A program made the position numbers and the translations under genes. The notes under the pieces were generated by a model, which saw nothing but the letters and a program-made list of their open reading frames with translations, made no database searches and had not been told where the DNA came from. This document shows, one piece after another, positions 46,552-58,322 of a DNA stretch of 64,000 nucleotides. Numbering within the stretch: position 1 is the first letter of the stretch; every line of letters begins with the position of its first letter. Source of the stretch: Adiantum capillus-veneris (lineage: Eukaryota; Streptophyta; Polypodiopsida; Polypodiales; Pteridaceae). The stretch lies in contig CM043958.1 of NCBI GenBank assembly GCA_014529385.2, positions 90,917,025 to 90,981,024 of the forward strand. Reading direction: 5' to 3'.

Positions 46552-46960
46552 ACTAATGTCAAGCTATGCATTGAGCATGCATTGACACTCATGTATGTGT
46601 GCCTCATTGGGACTTACATCTATACTCCCACCATTAAACAAAGATAATGATGTATCATACACATTCTTTGAGATTTCATTTGTTTCCATGGTGTATGCTA
46701 ATAAAGATTGAACCGCATCTTCCACAAAAACCAAACCTTGACAAATCACTTTTACCTTAGTTTGCAAAATGATACAAACTCTAGACTTTTCTTTCTCAAC
46801 AATAACCAATAAAACTATACTGCATTGCCTTAACATCCAATTTTATGGCTATGAATTGCTCCTGCATTAAACCATAAGCCACACAACCAAATATGTCCAA
46901 GAATCCAATAGTTGGCTTCTTGCCTGCATGCCGAGATCCAAATGGAATGTCCTCATGGAA
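45570..46960 (-). pseudogene. Ty1/copia protease and integrase scraps, antisense
   Basis: On - about 45570-45650 reads 'YFDNGATMHITSFQDLLHVL', a copia protease active site (D-N-G-A). On - about 46960-46800 reads 'HAGKKPTIGFLDIFGCVAYG' and 'KLDVKAMQYSFIGYC', the end of a copia integrase. The integrase lies upstream of the protease on this strand, the reverse of the normal order, so these are rearranged pieces. A (GA)n tract (46512-46548) separates them. Confidence 0.65.
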
Positions 46961-47374
46961 TACTATGCTTTGTTGGACACCTGTTTACATATTCAATATA
47001 CATCTAATATCCTCAAGCCAAAACACATCTAGCTTTTGACCATGCATTTTATGATCTTTATGACATGTTTTTCTCCTCATGTCATTTTTCTAAGGGGTGT
47101 GTGGCACTATACGTTGGTGATTTTTCCAATCACTCACCAAAATGAATTCCTCCATTAACATAGACTCGGGCGCTCCTCAATCAGAATAGAGCGTGCTCAC
47201 AACACAACCATATACATTTTAGGCCATAAGCAAAAATTATTGAAAGCATATGAATCATACTCCATGCCAAGTGCAGTGACATACGATCTAGCTCATCGAT
47301 GATCTGGAGGCATGTGGTGATCTTTTGGCAACATTCTGCCCATCAAACTACAACAAACATGCCAATTAATACAA
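46961..47374. other. Further copia-like antisense remnant
   Basis: Eroded sequence continues upstream of the integrase scrap without a clear motif. Confidence 0.4.
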
Positions 47375-48933
47375 TTGCAAGGAGGCACCATGAAGCGAGA
47401 GAGATGTATAAAAATCCATATTTCAAACTTACCCAAGGAGTGCATTGACACTTTCATTACTCCAACCAAATTTTTCTTGCAAGTTGAGGACTTTCAACGA
47501 TGCTCGGAGCACCGAGTACTATGCACCATTGTAAAGAGGTGTCCGGGTAGTCGTCTGCAATCTATGGAGAACACAGAGCATAGGCTGTGAGGTGAAGGGC
47601 AATATGAGTTTCTGATTCCAACAGGGATTCAAAAATTTGACCCCCACCACAAGGTTAGGACAATGTTCGGCAATATGAAAGTTTGTTGCAGAGACTCAAA
47701 GGAAGATATCCCTCCTACCTGCAATATGACAAAATTAGAGCTCTGGGACAAATTATGGGAGGAAAAGAAGGTCAAGGTGAAGCATGTGAAAGCTCAGGAC
47801 CAAGCCTCCTTACCCAAAAGATTGAAGATGGCCCAAGATGCGCAAGCAGCTGTGGGTGGCCGATCACATGCCAGCGGCACCGGCACAATCTGCGCATGGC
47901 TTTGAATTCCAAGTGCGCTCATCTAGTTGGCATTCCCACAAGGCCTTGGTAGAAGGTACAAGGATTGGAGCAGGCTCTTTTGATGTGTGCACATTGTACA
48001 CCATCAAAGGCATCTCCTTCTTTCTAGACCACATTCCAAATGCTACAAGGGAGGGAGTGAGGAAAAATTTGGCAACTTCCAGACGAGCAAGGAATGCAAA
48101 CGCTTTACCCCTCCGTTGTAAGATGCATTGGCTTTACAACCAAAGCTCCCTGGATCATGATATTCCATACTACAATGGGGGCACCTTGGGGGACATGATG
48201 TGCCGCTTGCCATTTGCCCACAGAGCGTTCAAACGCCACATGCACAGGCTACAACATGATTCGAGGTCATTGCCACCAGCAAATTAGCACTTATCAGAAA
48301 TAGAGATAACGCGGATCAAAGCAGTGATTGAGAAGATGCCAACAATCTATCATGCCTTAATTGATGGCGTTGCGGCTGCTCACTCGACTGGTATAATGCA
48401 CACGATATGCATCCGTTCAACATAATGTTGGACTTTACTCGCATAAATAAACCTCGTGTTGGCATCATTGATTGGGGAATGATGCTCATGATGCCATCTC
48501 AGCACGTGTCAATTAATTATCTGCATCCAAGCGGACAGTCGGGACCCTACAGTTTTGGAGGCATAGAAAGCAGGGGAAGCAGAGATTGTAAAGCGACCGT
48601 GGATTGCTCCAGAACTATATGACCCACGGTGCACAGATCATGCGTACATAAAATCAAGTGACATTTATGCATTGGGTTATCTATTCAACCTGTTGATAGA
48701 TTTTTAGAGTGCAGCCAGAAAAGTTTATTTTTCAGAAGAAGTATTTTACCATCCCGACCAAGATGTTATGAGGGTCATTCAAATTAAAGTAGATTGTTGG
48801 ATGAAGTTAGCAGAGCAGGAAAATAGAAGAAATACATTTGATGTTTTGATATTTTTCAAAGAACATTTAAAGACAGACCCTAATCCTGTCCAACGACCGC
48901 TTGTTGAACTTGCGCCATCTTTTTACCCGACCT
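47375..48933 (+). pseudogene. Protein-kinase-like gene, broken by frameshifts
   Basis: A 5' part (47375-47905, one frame, TGA at 47588-47590) has no domain. The kinase part then reads 'VEGTRIGAGSFDVCTLYT' (glycine loop), 'IPYYNGGTLGDMM' (hinge region), 'VAAAHSTGIMH', then in another frame 'HDMHPFNIMLDF' (catalytic loop, normally HRDxxPxN), 'VGIIDWGM' (DFG as DWG), 'RPWIAPELYDP' (APE) and 'SSDIYALGYLFNLLI'. A tail ends at TAA about 48934. Breaks: TAG at 48285-48287, frameshifts near 48400 and 48570, and stops near 48704. Such kinases phosphorylate Ser/Thr/Tyr, but the unusual loops suggest a diverged or atypical kinase even before decay. Confidence 0.75.
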
Positions 48934-49291
48934 AAATATTTTTGTGATATCCATTTGTCTTGTCCAAGGTGGTTCACCTCATTGAGTCATGTCTTGGATT
49001 TCAATCGGATCAATTGTCTTGTATTTTAATTGGATCAATTATCTTTAGTCATTTCAAATTTGTCGTGTTATGCAGGGTATTTCAATTTTTTCTTGTGGTT
49101 CAAGTGGGTCTGTTCGTTGTGATTTTTTTTAGTCGCATCAGTTGTGATTTGATTTAGTTGGCTTACGACGTCTTATGTAGTGGATGAAACTGATCTGCTT
49201 TGTGTATCTGTGAGACTGGTGAATCGTGAGAATTTATTTTTGCAAATGATATTGAATATTTGTTATTTGTCCTTTGCCGCTCTAAGATAAA
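48934..49291. other. Intergenic, T-rich
   Basis: A spacer between the kinase-like gene and the next gene with internal repeats ('cggatcaattgtcttgtatt' and 'tggatcaattatctttagtc'). No gene is seen. Confidence 0.5.
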
Positions 49292-50264
49292 ATGGCCGAT
49301 GAAGAACAAGTTTGTGGAACCCAATCAGTGCCTGATGATCAACATCAAGCGGCTGTTAATGCATTTCAGCGCATGAAGTCTCTAGCACACGGTATACCGA
49401 TCCAGCAAGCGACGCGCACTGCTGGACGACTTTCAAAATCAAATCCAAACCACATGCAGTGGAAAGAGATCAATAAAGAAGTGACTAAGAACATGATCAA
49501 AACAATATGGCCATGTGAGGAAGCGGAGATAAAGAAAGGAAGATGAAAGGTATCAAAGTGCCTCCACAAAGCGATCAAAGAAAATGCTAAGAGGATCTAC
49601 TTGGAAGTTTATGGTCATCCACTGCACAATGCATATTGTGCGTTATATTTTGTAAAAATGTTATATCTTCATTTTGTGCAACAGTGAACAATAGACTTTT
49701 CGTCGAAGGAGACAACTGTTGCCACCTATGATATCAGGGAGAGCTGTGTCACTTTCACCCGAGATGAGCTAGCATTGATAGTTGAAGGCATCGACCTACA
49801 GTTAAAGAGAGAGAAAGATATTTACACGACATAGCTGGTAGAGAAAGACGGAAAAATAACATGGCTTTCGATAGCCACCCAAACACCCCAACCCTCATAG
49901 GTCCGGATGGAGAAAAGTATTCACCGCTTAAGCCAAGACGTTCACAACAATCTAACACATCGAGTGAATCCTCCGCCTGTACAAGGGACACACATCAGTC
50001 ACCTTGACCTGCATCCAGATTTGGTCCCCTTGTCTACTTCGGATGTATCTTCATCTTCCCAATGTCCAATTCGCTATAAGAATTTTGATGGATGGAGTGG
50101 ATACTATACATTGACATGTGGTCATTATTATCACTTCGTATGTCTTATTTGTTTAATGTAAAATAGTAGCCAATGTGCAATCTATCCACAAGATATTCCA
50201 CAAGGAATATATATTATGTTTGGCATGGCAAATGAGTATAAATTCAAGTTGCAAGCTCGCCAAG
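49292..50264 (+). pseudogene. Gene with RING-like zinc finger, cut by CACTA copy A
   Basis: The first exon (ATG 49292) reads 'MADEEQVCGTQSVPDDQHQA' for 84 codons and is followed by protein-like pieces in shifting frames. At about 50057-50190 the sequence has a RING-type pattern: 'QCPIRYKNFDGW' then 'YTLTCGHYYHFVCL', then after a TAA 'NSSQCAIYP'. Two cysteines expected in a RING are Arg (CPIR) and Tyr (CAIY). The reading continues ('YIMFGMANEYKFKLQARQ') until 50264, where the CACTA terminus begins. The gene is therefore damaged both by point changes and by the transposon. Its original function was possibly ubiquitin-ligase-like, but this is uncertain. Confidence 0.55.
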
Positions 50265-50334
50265 CACTACAAGAGGTTGTGTGCACTTGTGACGTTTTTA
50301 GCGACGAAAATACATTGGGTTTTTATACTCCCCA

Positions 50335-50530
50335 TCGTCACTAAGATCGTCGCTAACAACGTCGATACGAGAACGTCGCTATGAGAGTCGCTATAAGAGT
50401 TGCTATATACGTCGCTATGGTCGTCGCTATATAGCGACGCATGTAGCCGACCATAGTGATGCTTACAGGCTACCTATAGCGACGTTCATAGCGACACTGT
50501 AGAGCCTTATATAGCGACGCTTATAGTTAC
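50335..50530. repeat. CACTA subterminal TAGCGACG repeats, copy A
   Basis: Roughly a dozen copies in both orientations of 'tagcgacg' or close variants. In CACTA elements such arrays are the binding sites of the TNPA-type protein. The equivalent array in copy B is at about 58905-59090. Confidence 0.9.
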
Positions 50531-50980
50531 GCCCGAGAGTAAACATTTTTGGTGGCAGGGCATTGAATGCCCTGCCACCCATCAACCATATTAAATGTTT
50601 CAATAATAGAGTAAACCTAAATGAATCCAATATAAGCCCAGATTCATCTCTGAAAGAAAGTGCAAGCTTAGGTATAGACCCAAAGTAGTCACCCACAAGA
50701 CAATATAACCATTAACTCCATCATCCATAGTATTGTTTGCAGAATAAAGATACAAAACTGACAAAAGTAAATTGATGAAAGTAAATTAATGACAATTGTA
50801 CACTCACTTGATTGTTAAACTTGCAAATGTAATAGTTACAACACCATTGTCATTATTGAGAAAATATACATGGCTTTTCAATAGTTACAAAAAGACGTAT
50901 ACATGTCATTTCATAATACATATGCTATGACAAAAGGAAACTAATATAAGGCTATCTAGCTACGGCTAGACTGACATCAT

Positions 50981-52293
50981 CTAATCAGACGTCTCATCGC
51001 GTCCAAGCGGCATATCTGTCGGATTCTACAAAAAAAAACAATAAAACAACTTTCTGTAAGTATAAACATATAATCTACAAAACAATACAACAAATAGAAA
51101 AGAGTAAACTTTAATACTAACCATGTTGCCGCGAGAACTCAGAATGTCCATCAGGGCGTTTAAGCCCTTCCTGCCTGCGTACTCGCGCTCGTACGGTGTG
51201 GGGTCACGTCCTGCCACCATAGACCACTGTCAAAACATACAAAGAATCCATTATGTTAGAATTTAAAAAACCCTAAACCCTAAACTATCAAACCTAAAGA
51301 GCAATTCGAAAAAACTTACAAAATCAGTCTCAAATGATGCCCACCCGCCGCCGCTCCCTAAGTGGTGCGAGCTCCCTACCTCTACTCGCGCTTTGGTTGC
51401 CTCCTTTTGTTGCTTCCCCCTGTCAAGATTCTCGCGCGTTGCTTTCTTCACATTCTTCCAATCTTCTTTGGCCAGCCAATCTGGTCTGTTCCACCCATGC
51501 TTTATTGCTTTTTGCACTTTAGAACTCTTGTGCTTGCAGTATTCGTGCATTTGAACCTTCATCAGGTCTTCATTGAAGCGGTCATCCCGTGTTGAAATGG
51601 GAAACTCGTCATGCAGAATGCTGATGAATCTGTCTTTCAAATCACTTGGTACTTCACTCCAGGTGTTTTGTATGTAGTGTCTAAACACCTGAGAGCAAAG
51701 ACCGTGCATGTGCAAGATCACCTTCTTGCCTCCATCATCCAAGATGATGCCGTTGTTGAAGTCGACGGAGTAAGGCAAGCCCTCTCGCCGGTGACGCGTG
51801 AACTTGGGTGTCTAGCAGGGGTCTCTAGCGGCGTGTCGACGGGGGTACGAACGTCAGGTGTCTCCACTGGAATCTGGGCCCTGAAGCAAGGAGTGTCACC
51901 TGGGGTGACTCCCGAAGGAGTAGATAGTGGTGTGTAGCTACTAGGAACGGCCGTCATCCATGCAAAACCTGGTGTAGATGGCGATGATGTGGCTGGTGTG
52001 GGGGCGGGCAAAGAAGTGGAAGGTAAAGAGCCTCGTCAAACACGAGGCGGTGTTGACGCATCGATGGTGGAATCCCCACAACAACTGCCGCCGCCACCAC
52101 TAGAGCATCGGTGCCTAGACGAGTGTGAAGATCGTCTTGTCGACACCGAAGCTTCAAAGCGCGCTGAATGCTTCGAAACAGAGGGAGACGCTAAAGGAGT
52201 AGGAACGCGTGATGGTGCTCCAGAGCGATGACAATCTTCGTACCACTACCTCTGCTAGGGCGACAAAGAAGAAAGAAACTCATCATCATCCAT
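50981..52293 (-). pseudogene. TNPA-like (Transposase_24) gene, copy A, broken
   Basis: Same three-exon gene as in copy B: start at 52293 after an AG acceptor, last codons ending at TAG 50981. It is broken by TAG at 52255-52257, only a dozen codons in, and by frameshifts (about 52010 and 51750). The conserved part (51778-51300) includes 'KHGWNRPDWLAKEDWKNVKK' and 'SSHHLGSGGGWASFETDF'. See copy B for role. Confidence 0.88.
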
Positions 52294-52359
52294 ACCTGCA
52301 TTAAACACACGAACATTTAATCTTAATATTGAATGAATGAGAAGAAAACATGGACAATT

Positions 52360-52360
<1 letters not shown>

Positions 52361-52387
<27 letters not shown>
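52361..52387. repeat. (GA)n microsatellite in copy A insertion
   Basis: A short pure GA tract at the edge of the copy-A-specific insertion. It is absent from copy B. Confidence 0.9.
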
Positions 52388-52391
<4 letters not shown>

Positions 52392-52453
52392 CATAAAGGG
52401 GGAGGGATTCCTGTGTAGAGAGATTTCTTTGAAGTTCTTGTGAAGTTGTAAAA

Positions 52454-52713
52454 GCACTGCGCTTTGGGTGCCATGGAGACTGAAACTGCAATCGCAAAGG
52501 TGGTCCGTCTCTGCTCATAGATGCTGCTTGCCCCACCACCAGATCTTGTTGAGCGGGTGAAAGAGACACTAAAAAGCAGTAGTAGTGCTTCTTAGCGTCT
52601 CTTTCACCCGATCAACTAGATCTAGCGGTGGGACAAGAAGCATCTATGAGCAGAGACAGATCACTTCCTTCGGGATTGCAGCTTCAGTCTCCATCGCACT
52701 CGGAGCGCAGTGC
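52454..52713. mobile_element. 260-bp inverted repeat inserted in copy A
   Basis: Two arms of about 125 bp ('gcactgcgctttgggtgcca' and its complement at 52694-52713) face each other around about 52582 and differ at several positions. The corresponding DNA in copy B lacks it. A transcript would form a long imperfect hairpin. Confidence 0.85.
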
Positions 52714-52887
52714 TTGTCGTCCCTGCTTGTGAGAACATACCTAGAGCATACGTACCTGGAATGGACACAAAGACGATTAAATACAATGATGCAATGACGC
52801 ATATAGACAGTAATGGACAAAAAGCCACGTGAATACAATATATATTATAAAAGAGAGAAAAATTGTTCAAATACAATATTTATGGCT

Positions 52888-55800
52888 TTAAGAGATCTCT
52901 CTCTCATCCTCGCATAGCTCATCATAACTTCCTATATCTATATAGAGCTCTCCGTTTAGACAGGTGTCCTCCATTTTATTTTGTAGATCCTCTGCATGCA
53001 CCCCATAGAGAGTAGCAACTTTATGCTTGTTTGGCATCACCTCAACGGCTTCTGACTGAGCATCTTCTCCGATCTCCTCCATTGATGCCCCTGTGATTGG
53101 CACATGGTAGCCCTCATACGTCCGTGCACTACGAGGGGCTACCTCTATGACGTACCACCAGTTTGATGCAGACTTTGTAGGATGAAATATCACCTGCCAG
53201 AGCCACATAACTTACATGAGAGCTTCCAAGCACATTACTTCTAAAATTGGATGTTAACTATTTAAATACTTACTTGTTCACAATGCTCGGGTAGTACGAA
53301 AGTGTCTCTCTCTACGCACACTAGCGTTGCGACCCTCCATGATTATCTTGAACCATTGCACGAGTTGACAAAAAATCCTCTATAATCGATTCTCAAAATC
53401 TCTTGTAGCGTGTCGAAGTAAGTGAGTTCCGCCACCACAGGATCTGCATCAGAGGACCGTCGTCGACTAGACTGTTCAAAATTTTCCATGATTTCACAAT
53501 CTTGAGTAAAATGCTTTTTGTCGATCCGTTCCACCCTAAAATGTCGACCTTTACACCATGCTACTGTGTATGACTTATACTACAACCAACAAATATTATG
53601 AGTGGCCGTTCAAACATCTAGAAAGTAACTAGTCGTACATTGCAAACTTACCTTGGTCGCGCAACCCCGAGAGTACTCCCACTCTTCCTCAGACACTTAT
53701 TCACCGCACTGTTGTGCGCTTTTCAATTGGTTGTGCAACCATCTTAAGCTCATGAATGTTGGTAGGCTCTCTAGACCCGTCGGATAGTGCATTGGTGGTC
53801 GTCTTCCCCGTCTCCACTCGATTCGTGCCCTTTGTCGCTCTTGCTTTGCATCCTCATATTGTGTTTTGCATCATTGGATTGTGAAGCATGCAAAATTGGT
53901 TGATTTTAGCCTCTAGATCTTCCATCATCTTCTTCTCAACACTGAGATTGCACATGACGATCCCAGATATGCGCTCATCATCTATGGTTCGCCATAGCTT
54001 GTCTCAGGCTTTATCAAATCCGTCTAGCCACTCTCCAATGTAAACTAGGGACTCTGATACCAGCAAACCTTCTGCCACGCTACCCTTCGGACGTGCCTTC
54101 TACGCACATATCCCTTGAGCATTTTCATAAAACGTTCTAAAAAGAACATCCATCTGGAATGTACTGTGCTAGCTATTTCCACCTCATCAACTATGTGAAC
54201 AAGAAGATGCACCTGAATGGTTAGCATGGTAGTAGGAAAGTGTTTCTCAAACATGCACACAACCTCCACAGCGTTTAGTTTGGCGAATGATATGGAGTCT
54301 ACATTGATTTCCCTTTCCATCAATCCATTGCCAATCATGTGACTTCAAACCGGTAAGCTTTCCTTCTTTAGTAAAACACGTTTAGAGCAAATGCATTACG
54401 CCATTGGGGGTCCGCACAGATCCAATGGTCTCTTTTACTTTGATTCTTGGGCTCTTGTGAAAATCCATGGCGCTTTAGGGAGTTTTATCAATCCATCGGA
54501 TGCTGTCTGCGGCCAATATTGCTCCATACGATCCACATTTCTAAGGTCAACCCTGGCTCCCAAAGTATCCTTCTTACCAGTCAGATGGTCCCATAGATTA
54601 CTCACATTCTTGAATATGTGCATTGGATCGAGCAAGTGATTGATCATGAGTCGGGGCCAATATGGTAACTCGTACCATAGAGAGAGTCTCTTCAATTCAT
54701 CCCTGGGGGCAAACCGTCACCACACATCTCCTTCTGCTCTAACCATGCTTGTGCAGACATCCTCGGTGGCTCTCTTCCCAAAAAGCCGTTGTGTAACACA
54801 TGATTCTTTGGAAGATACGCTTGATGACCTTCGTAGATTTGCTTCTTCAATGAGTGCGCCCGACGTGCATTTAGTATAGGTCCACATGTGACACATGCTC
54901 TGTATCCGCTTGTTTGAAGCCCTGCATGTATACACGTGACAATAAATAAGCTTGAGAAAAACCAAGATTTATAGTGTCTGAGTGAGGAGTATAAATAGAT
55001 CACCTGAGCATTCTGTTAGTCCGAGATAGTCATGCATGGTCCACATTAGAATGCCTCTGATCAAAGCATTCCGTCAACCTGTGTGTCGGCTCATATCCAC
55101 CACTTCTATGCCAATCCAAAATTGTTGTAGCTCTTCCAATAGTGGACGAAGATACACATCCATATTCTTCACTTTATACCGCCCCGGCACAATCAAGCTT
55201 AGCCATAGGTGCCCCTTCTTGGTATTCAACCACGGGGGAATGTTGTAGTTGACGATGACAACGGGCCATACACTGTAAGATGTTGATCTTTGACCAGATG
55301 GATTTACACCATCCATAGCCAGGCCTAGGTGCAAATTTTGAGCTCCCTGGCAAAATCCGACCATTTTTGTCTATATGTTTCTAGGCTGCGCAATCTGCAG
55401 GAATCCGTAGCACACTATCCGAAGATTTATTCTCCTCATGCCATGATGCTAGGGCAGCCATGGACTTACATTCAAACAAATTCTTGATGCGAGGAAGCAG
55501 AGGAAAATGCCGAAAAACCTTTTGTGGAATTTTTGTTATGTGGAGATCTACTCGATATCTCTCGGAATCACATTTCAGACACTTCTCCATGTCTATGTAT
55601 TCTTCTCTAAAAAGAATGCAATCATTAGGACAAGCATGAATCGAATTGTAATCCATCCCCAAGTTTCACAAGATCTTTCCTCTCTGGAATCTGGCATCAC
55701 ATTATCAGCTGGCAGTATGTGCTCTTTGAGCAATCTACACAACGAAAAAAATGCGGTACAATTGTGTAAGTAATCTATCAGATCATTATACATCTAGAGT

Positions 55801-55968
55801 TTTTTTATTAAAGTAAACACATTGTAATAGATCACTTGAAAAGCGCTGTGACGCTAGTGTCACTCCATCCAAACTTTGCCTACATGTTGAGAAGAACCAG
55901 GAGCACCTTCAATCTAGACACACGTGCTCCATCATACAATGGTGTATCGGCTTCACTTTTTATATCAT
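52888..55968 (-). pseudogene. CACTA tnp2-type transposase (Transposase_21 + DUF4218), copy A
   Basis: In order on -: 'TPLYDGARVSRLKVLL' and 'AKFGWSDTSVTALF' (N-terminal, about 55960-55830), 'IHACPNDCILFREEYIDMEK' and 'PQKVFRHFPLLPRIKNLF' (55662-55381), 'LGLAMDGVNPSG' with 'WPVVIVNYNIPPWL' and 'LIVPGRYKVKNMDVYLRPLL' (55364-55074). Then 'RACVTCGPILNARR' (55003-54692), 'HLLDPMHIFKNVSNLWDHL' (54695-54435) and DUF4218 'TIQVHLLVHIVDEVEI', 'RWMFFLERFMKMLKGYV' (54338-54045). Last is a DUF4216-like part ('AELTYFDTLQEILRIDYRGF', 53534-53343) and a C-terminal exon (53208-52888). This enzyme cuts and joins CACTA ends. Stops and frameshifts (for example after 'LLNM' near 55880) and the CACTA insertion at 55969 inactivate it. 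Confidence 0.92.
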
Positions 55969-56110
55969 CCACTACAAGAGGTACTTAATAGTAGCGACGC
56001 TCGCAGTGTGACGCTCAAATGTTAAAAACCACGGCGTGCTATGGGCATTGCTAAATTACAAGTAACTTAGCGACGCTCATAACGATTCCTATAGCGACGT
56101 CGTCAGGGCT
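55969..56110. mobile_element. Third CACTA terminus inside the copy A transposase gene
   Basis: 'CACTACAAGAGG' at 55969 is followed by 'agtagcgacgctcgcagtgtg' and more 'gcgacg' repeats to about 56100, related to but different from the termini of A and B. The reading frame of copy A is intact up to this point (copy B continues without it), so this is an insertion or recombination junction. The other end was not found. Confidence 0.75.
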
Positions 56111-56183
56111 AAAAAAAATAACTGAGAGCGTCCGAAAACTCAGATTTTTCGGCGCGCGCTCAAGCAAGCAAGGTAATGCACGC

Positions 56184-56307
56184 TCTCCCTCTCTCTCTCT
56201 CTCTTTCTTCTCCACACACACACACACACACACGAGGAGAGAAAGGAGAGCCAGGTATGATCCTTTCCTCCCCTCACTCTCATGTTCCCTTCCCCTCTTT
56301 CTCTCTC

Positions 56308-56344
<37 letters not shown>

Positions 56345-56600
56345 TTGTGTTTTTGAGAGAGAGAGAGAGAGAGAGAGAGAGCACAAGCATAAACAAAAAA
56401 CACACACATACATGCATAAACAAAGAATGCACACACGCATTGAGAGAGGAAAAGAGAGAGAGAGCATGCATAAAGCAAAAACGCACACACACACATGCAT
56501 AAACAAAGAATGCACACACACATTGAGAGAGGAAAATAAAGAGAGAGAGAGAGAGAGAGAGAGAGAAGACGAAGAAGAAGAAGAAGAAGAGAGTCTTAAC
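56184..56600. repeat. Dense microsatellite cluster
   Basis: (CT)n(CA)n at about 56188-56234 and 56300-56345, GA at about 56355-56381, then short units with 'catgcataaacaaagaatgc' repeated three times, GA at about 56540-56565 and (GAA)n at about 56570-56590. Open frames across it are low-complexity translations. Confidence 0.93.
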
Positions 56601-56908
56601 ATCGTAGGAAACTATCCCAAGAGACCTTAAAGATCTAGTCGACAGGAGTTGAACTCAAGACCTATTATTCATGAGGGAAATGGCATAACCAATCTATCAC
56701 ACTTCGGTGATAGAAAAGTTATACCATTTTTCTTCTTTTTTTATTGGCGTGCACACACACCCGAGAAGAAGAGAGTTTAATTTAACGTCGTAGGAAACTA
56801 ATTAAAGAGACCTAAAGATCTAGCCGACGAGGAGTTGAACTCAAAACCTGTTATTCAAGAGGGAAATGGCATAACCAATCTACCACACTTGGGTGATAGA
56901 AAGGTTAT
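56575..56908 (-). mobile_element. Two tandem tRNA-derived SINE-like units
   Basis: Unit 1 (about 56575-56712) and unit 2 (about 56713-56908) match along their length. On - each has an A box ('TAGATTGGTTATG', 56696-56684 in unit 1), then a B box ('GAGTTCAACTCC', about 56656-56645), a body 'cctacgacgtta' and a tail 'actctcttcttctt' running into simple repeats. The box spacing of about 30 bp suits RNA polymerase III promoters of tRNA genes. The tail with simple repeats is typical of SINEs. A third unit lies at 58228-58690. Confidence 0.75.
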
Positions 56909-58227
56909 CACTAGGTTGGTAACCTAACAGGACATAAAAGTGTCCTTTCAGGGTTTTGAAAAAAACCTCCAAAACCATAGTAGATCCACTCATTTTGTAA
57001 AATCCTTTCATGAGGTTATAGTTCAAGGCCTACTAAACATGGAAAAAATAAGAAACTTGTAAACTTTCTCATCTTTTGGTTTCACCAAGCCTCCAAAGTT
57101 GATAGACCAGTGAATTTTCATCAAAACAGTCATTTCTTACGTTTTGCTGCATAAAAATAAGATTAGGGATTTTTGTAGGACTTGAGATAAATTCCCTAGT
57201 TAACTTCAATGGGTTGGTGATGAGAACATATGATTGCTTCTCACTCACTATTTTTTTTCCCCAAAATAAATAGGTACAAAAAAGTTGAATTTTTACCATT
57301 CTGTAAACCTATCATCAAAGTTTCTATAGCCACGTTCAATACAAATAATATATGCATGTTTTCTCAGTTCCCTATTGTTCTTTATGTTCATAAGGAGCCA
57401 TGGAGCATGTCAAAATAATAATACATCTCTTACGAAGGGGAATCTTGGGGACAAAGATGAAGTGTTAAATACAACAAACATGAAAAAAACTGGGTTGAAT
57501 ATTATGAGTTGTAGAATCCCATAGAAACTATTCAATATCTAGCCAAATTTGATCCTTATGACTAGATATGGTTACTACCTACAAAATGCATGTAGTTGTC
57601 ACAAGAAACTAACAATATTGAAAAAGCTTTACTTGATATACTAGAATGTTTCGTTTTCTTCCATAATTGAAAAATTCAACCATCGTTGTGTACTATGCAA
57701 AATAGGGTATTAGGTGTCCCAAAACTCAAGGAATGTTAGCTTTATGTTACAATATGCGACATAGAAAATCAAAAATGAATTTGGATATCATGAAATCCAC
57801 CAAAAAAATCATAGAAGAGCTAAAATTGGCTAAAAAACAGGATTTGATAATTTTTGTAATTTGGTCATAACTTACAACTTTAATACTTATTTCTCCCTAG
57901 AAGCATCAGGACATGTTGAGGACTACTAAAGATAGTTCTCTAGCATTATAGACCTCACAAACATGAATTCTAGAGTGGTATAGTTGCAAAAAGTTGAAAA
58001 AGCCAAAAACAGGACCCGTTTTTTCACACAGTTTAGGTTGTGAAATGTTGTGCAAGGACAATGTTAAAGATGGAATTGATATTCCAAAAAAATGTCGAGT
58101 TTTTTTCAGCTCATGAGACAACTTTCTAGATAGATAGCACCTCAAAATCCATTTTGAAACTCTTGACATAATTCAAGGAAAATGGTCACTTCACAGGACA
58201 TAAAAGTGTCCCATTACCAACCTAGTG
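56909..58227. mobile_element. 1.3-kb CACTAGG element with TTAT target duplication
   Basis: The ends are inverted repeats: 'CACTAGGTTGGTAA' on the left and its exact complement 'TTACCAACCTAGTG' on the right, each next to a 'ggacataaaagtgtcc' near-palindrome. 'TTAT' stands on both sides (56905-56908 and 58228-58231; TTA also fits if the element starts one base earlier). Removing the element and one TTAT restores 'ggttataccattttt', which matches the intact SINE-like unit at 56717-56732. The interior is AT-rich with only short frames (for example 57906-58169 on -), so it is non-autonomous. Confidence 0.88.
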
Positions 58228-58281
58228 TTATACCATTTTTCTCTTTTTATTGGCGCACACACACCCACACATACACACACA

Positions 58282-58322
<41 letters not shown>

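Larger units (their letters stand above)
50265..55968 (-). mobile_element. CACTA (En/Spm) transposon, copy A, genes on minus
   Basis: It begins with the terminus 'CACTACAAGAGG' at 50265. A subterminal array of 'TAGCGACG'/'CGTCGCTA' repeats fills about 50335-50530. Then comes a perfect hairpin ('gtggcagggcattg' / 'aatgccctgccac', near 50550) and two minus-strand genes: TNPA-like (50981-52293) and tnp2-type transposase (52888-55968). The N-terminal end of the tnp2 gene is interrupted at 55969 by another 'CACTACAAGAGG' end, and the far terminus is not seen. Relative to copy B it has an extra insertion near 52345-52765 but keeps the transposase core. Confidence 0.92.

Noticed and set aside
50335-50530. 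TAGCGACG array as a CRISPR or regulatory array
   Set aside because: Units occur in both orientations next to a CACTA terminus, as expected of subterminal transposon repeats.
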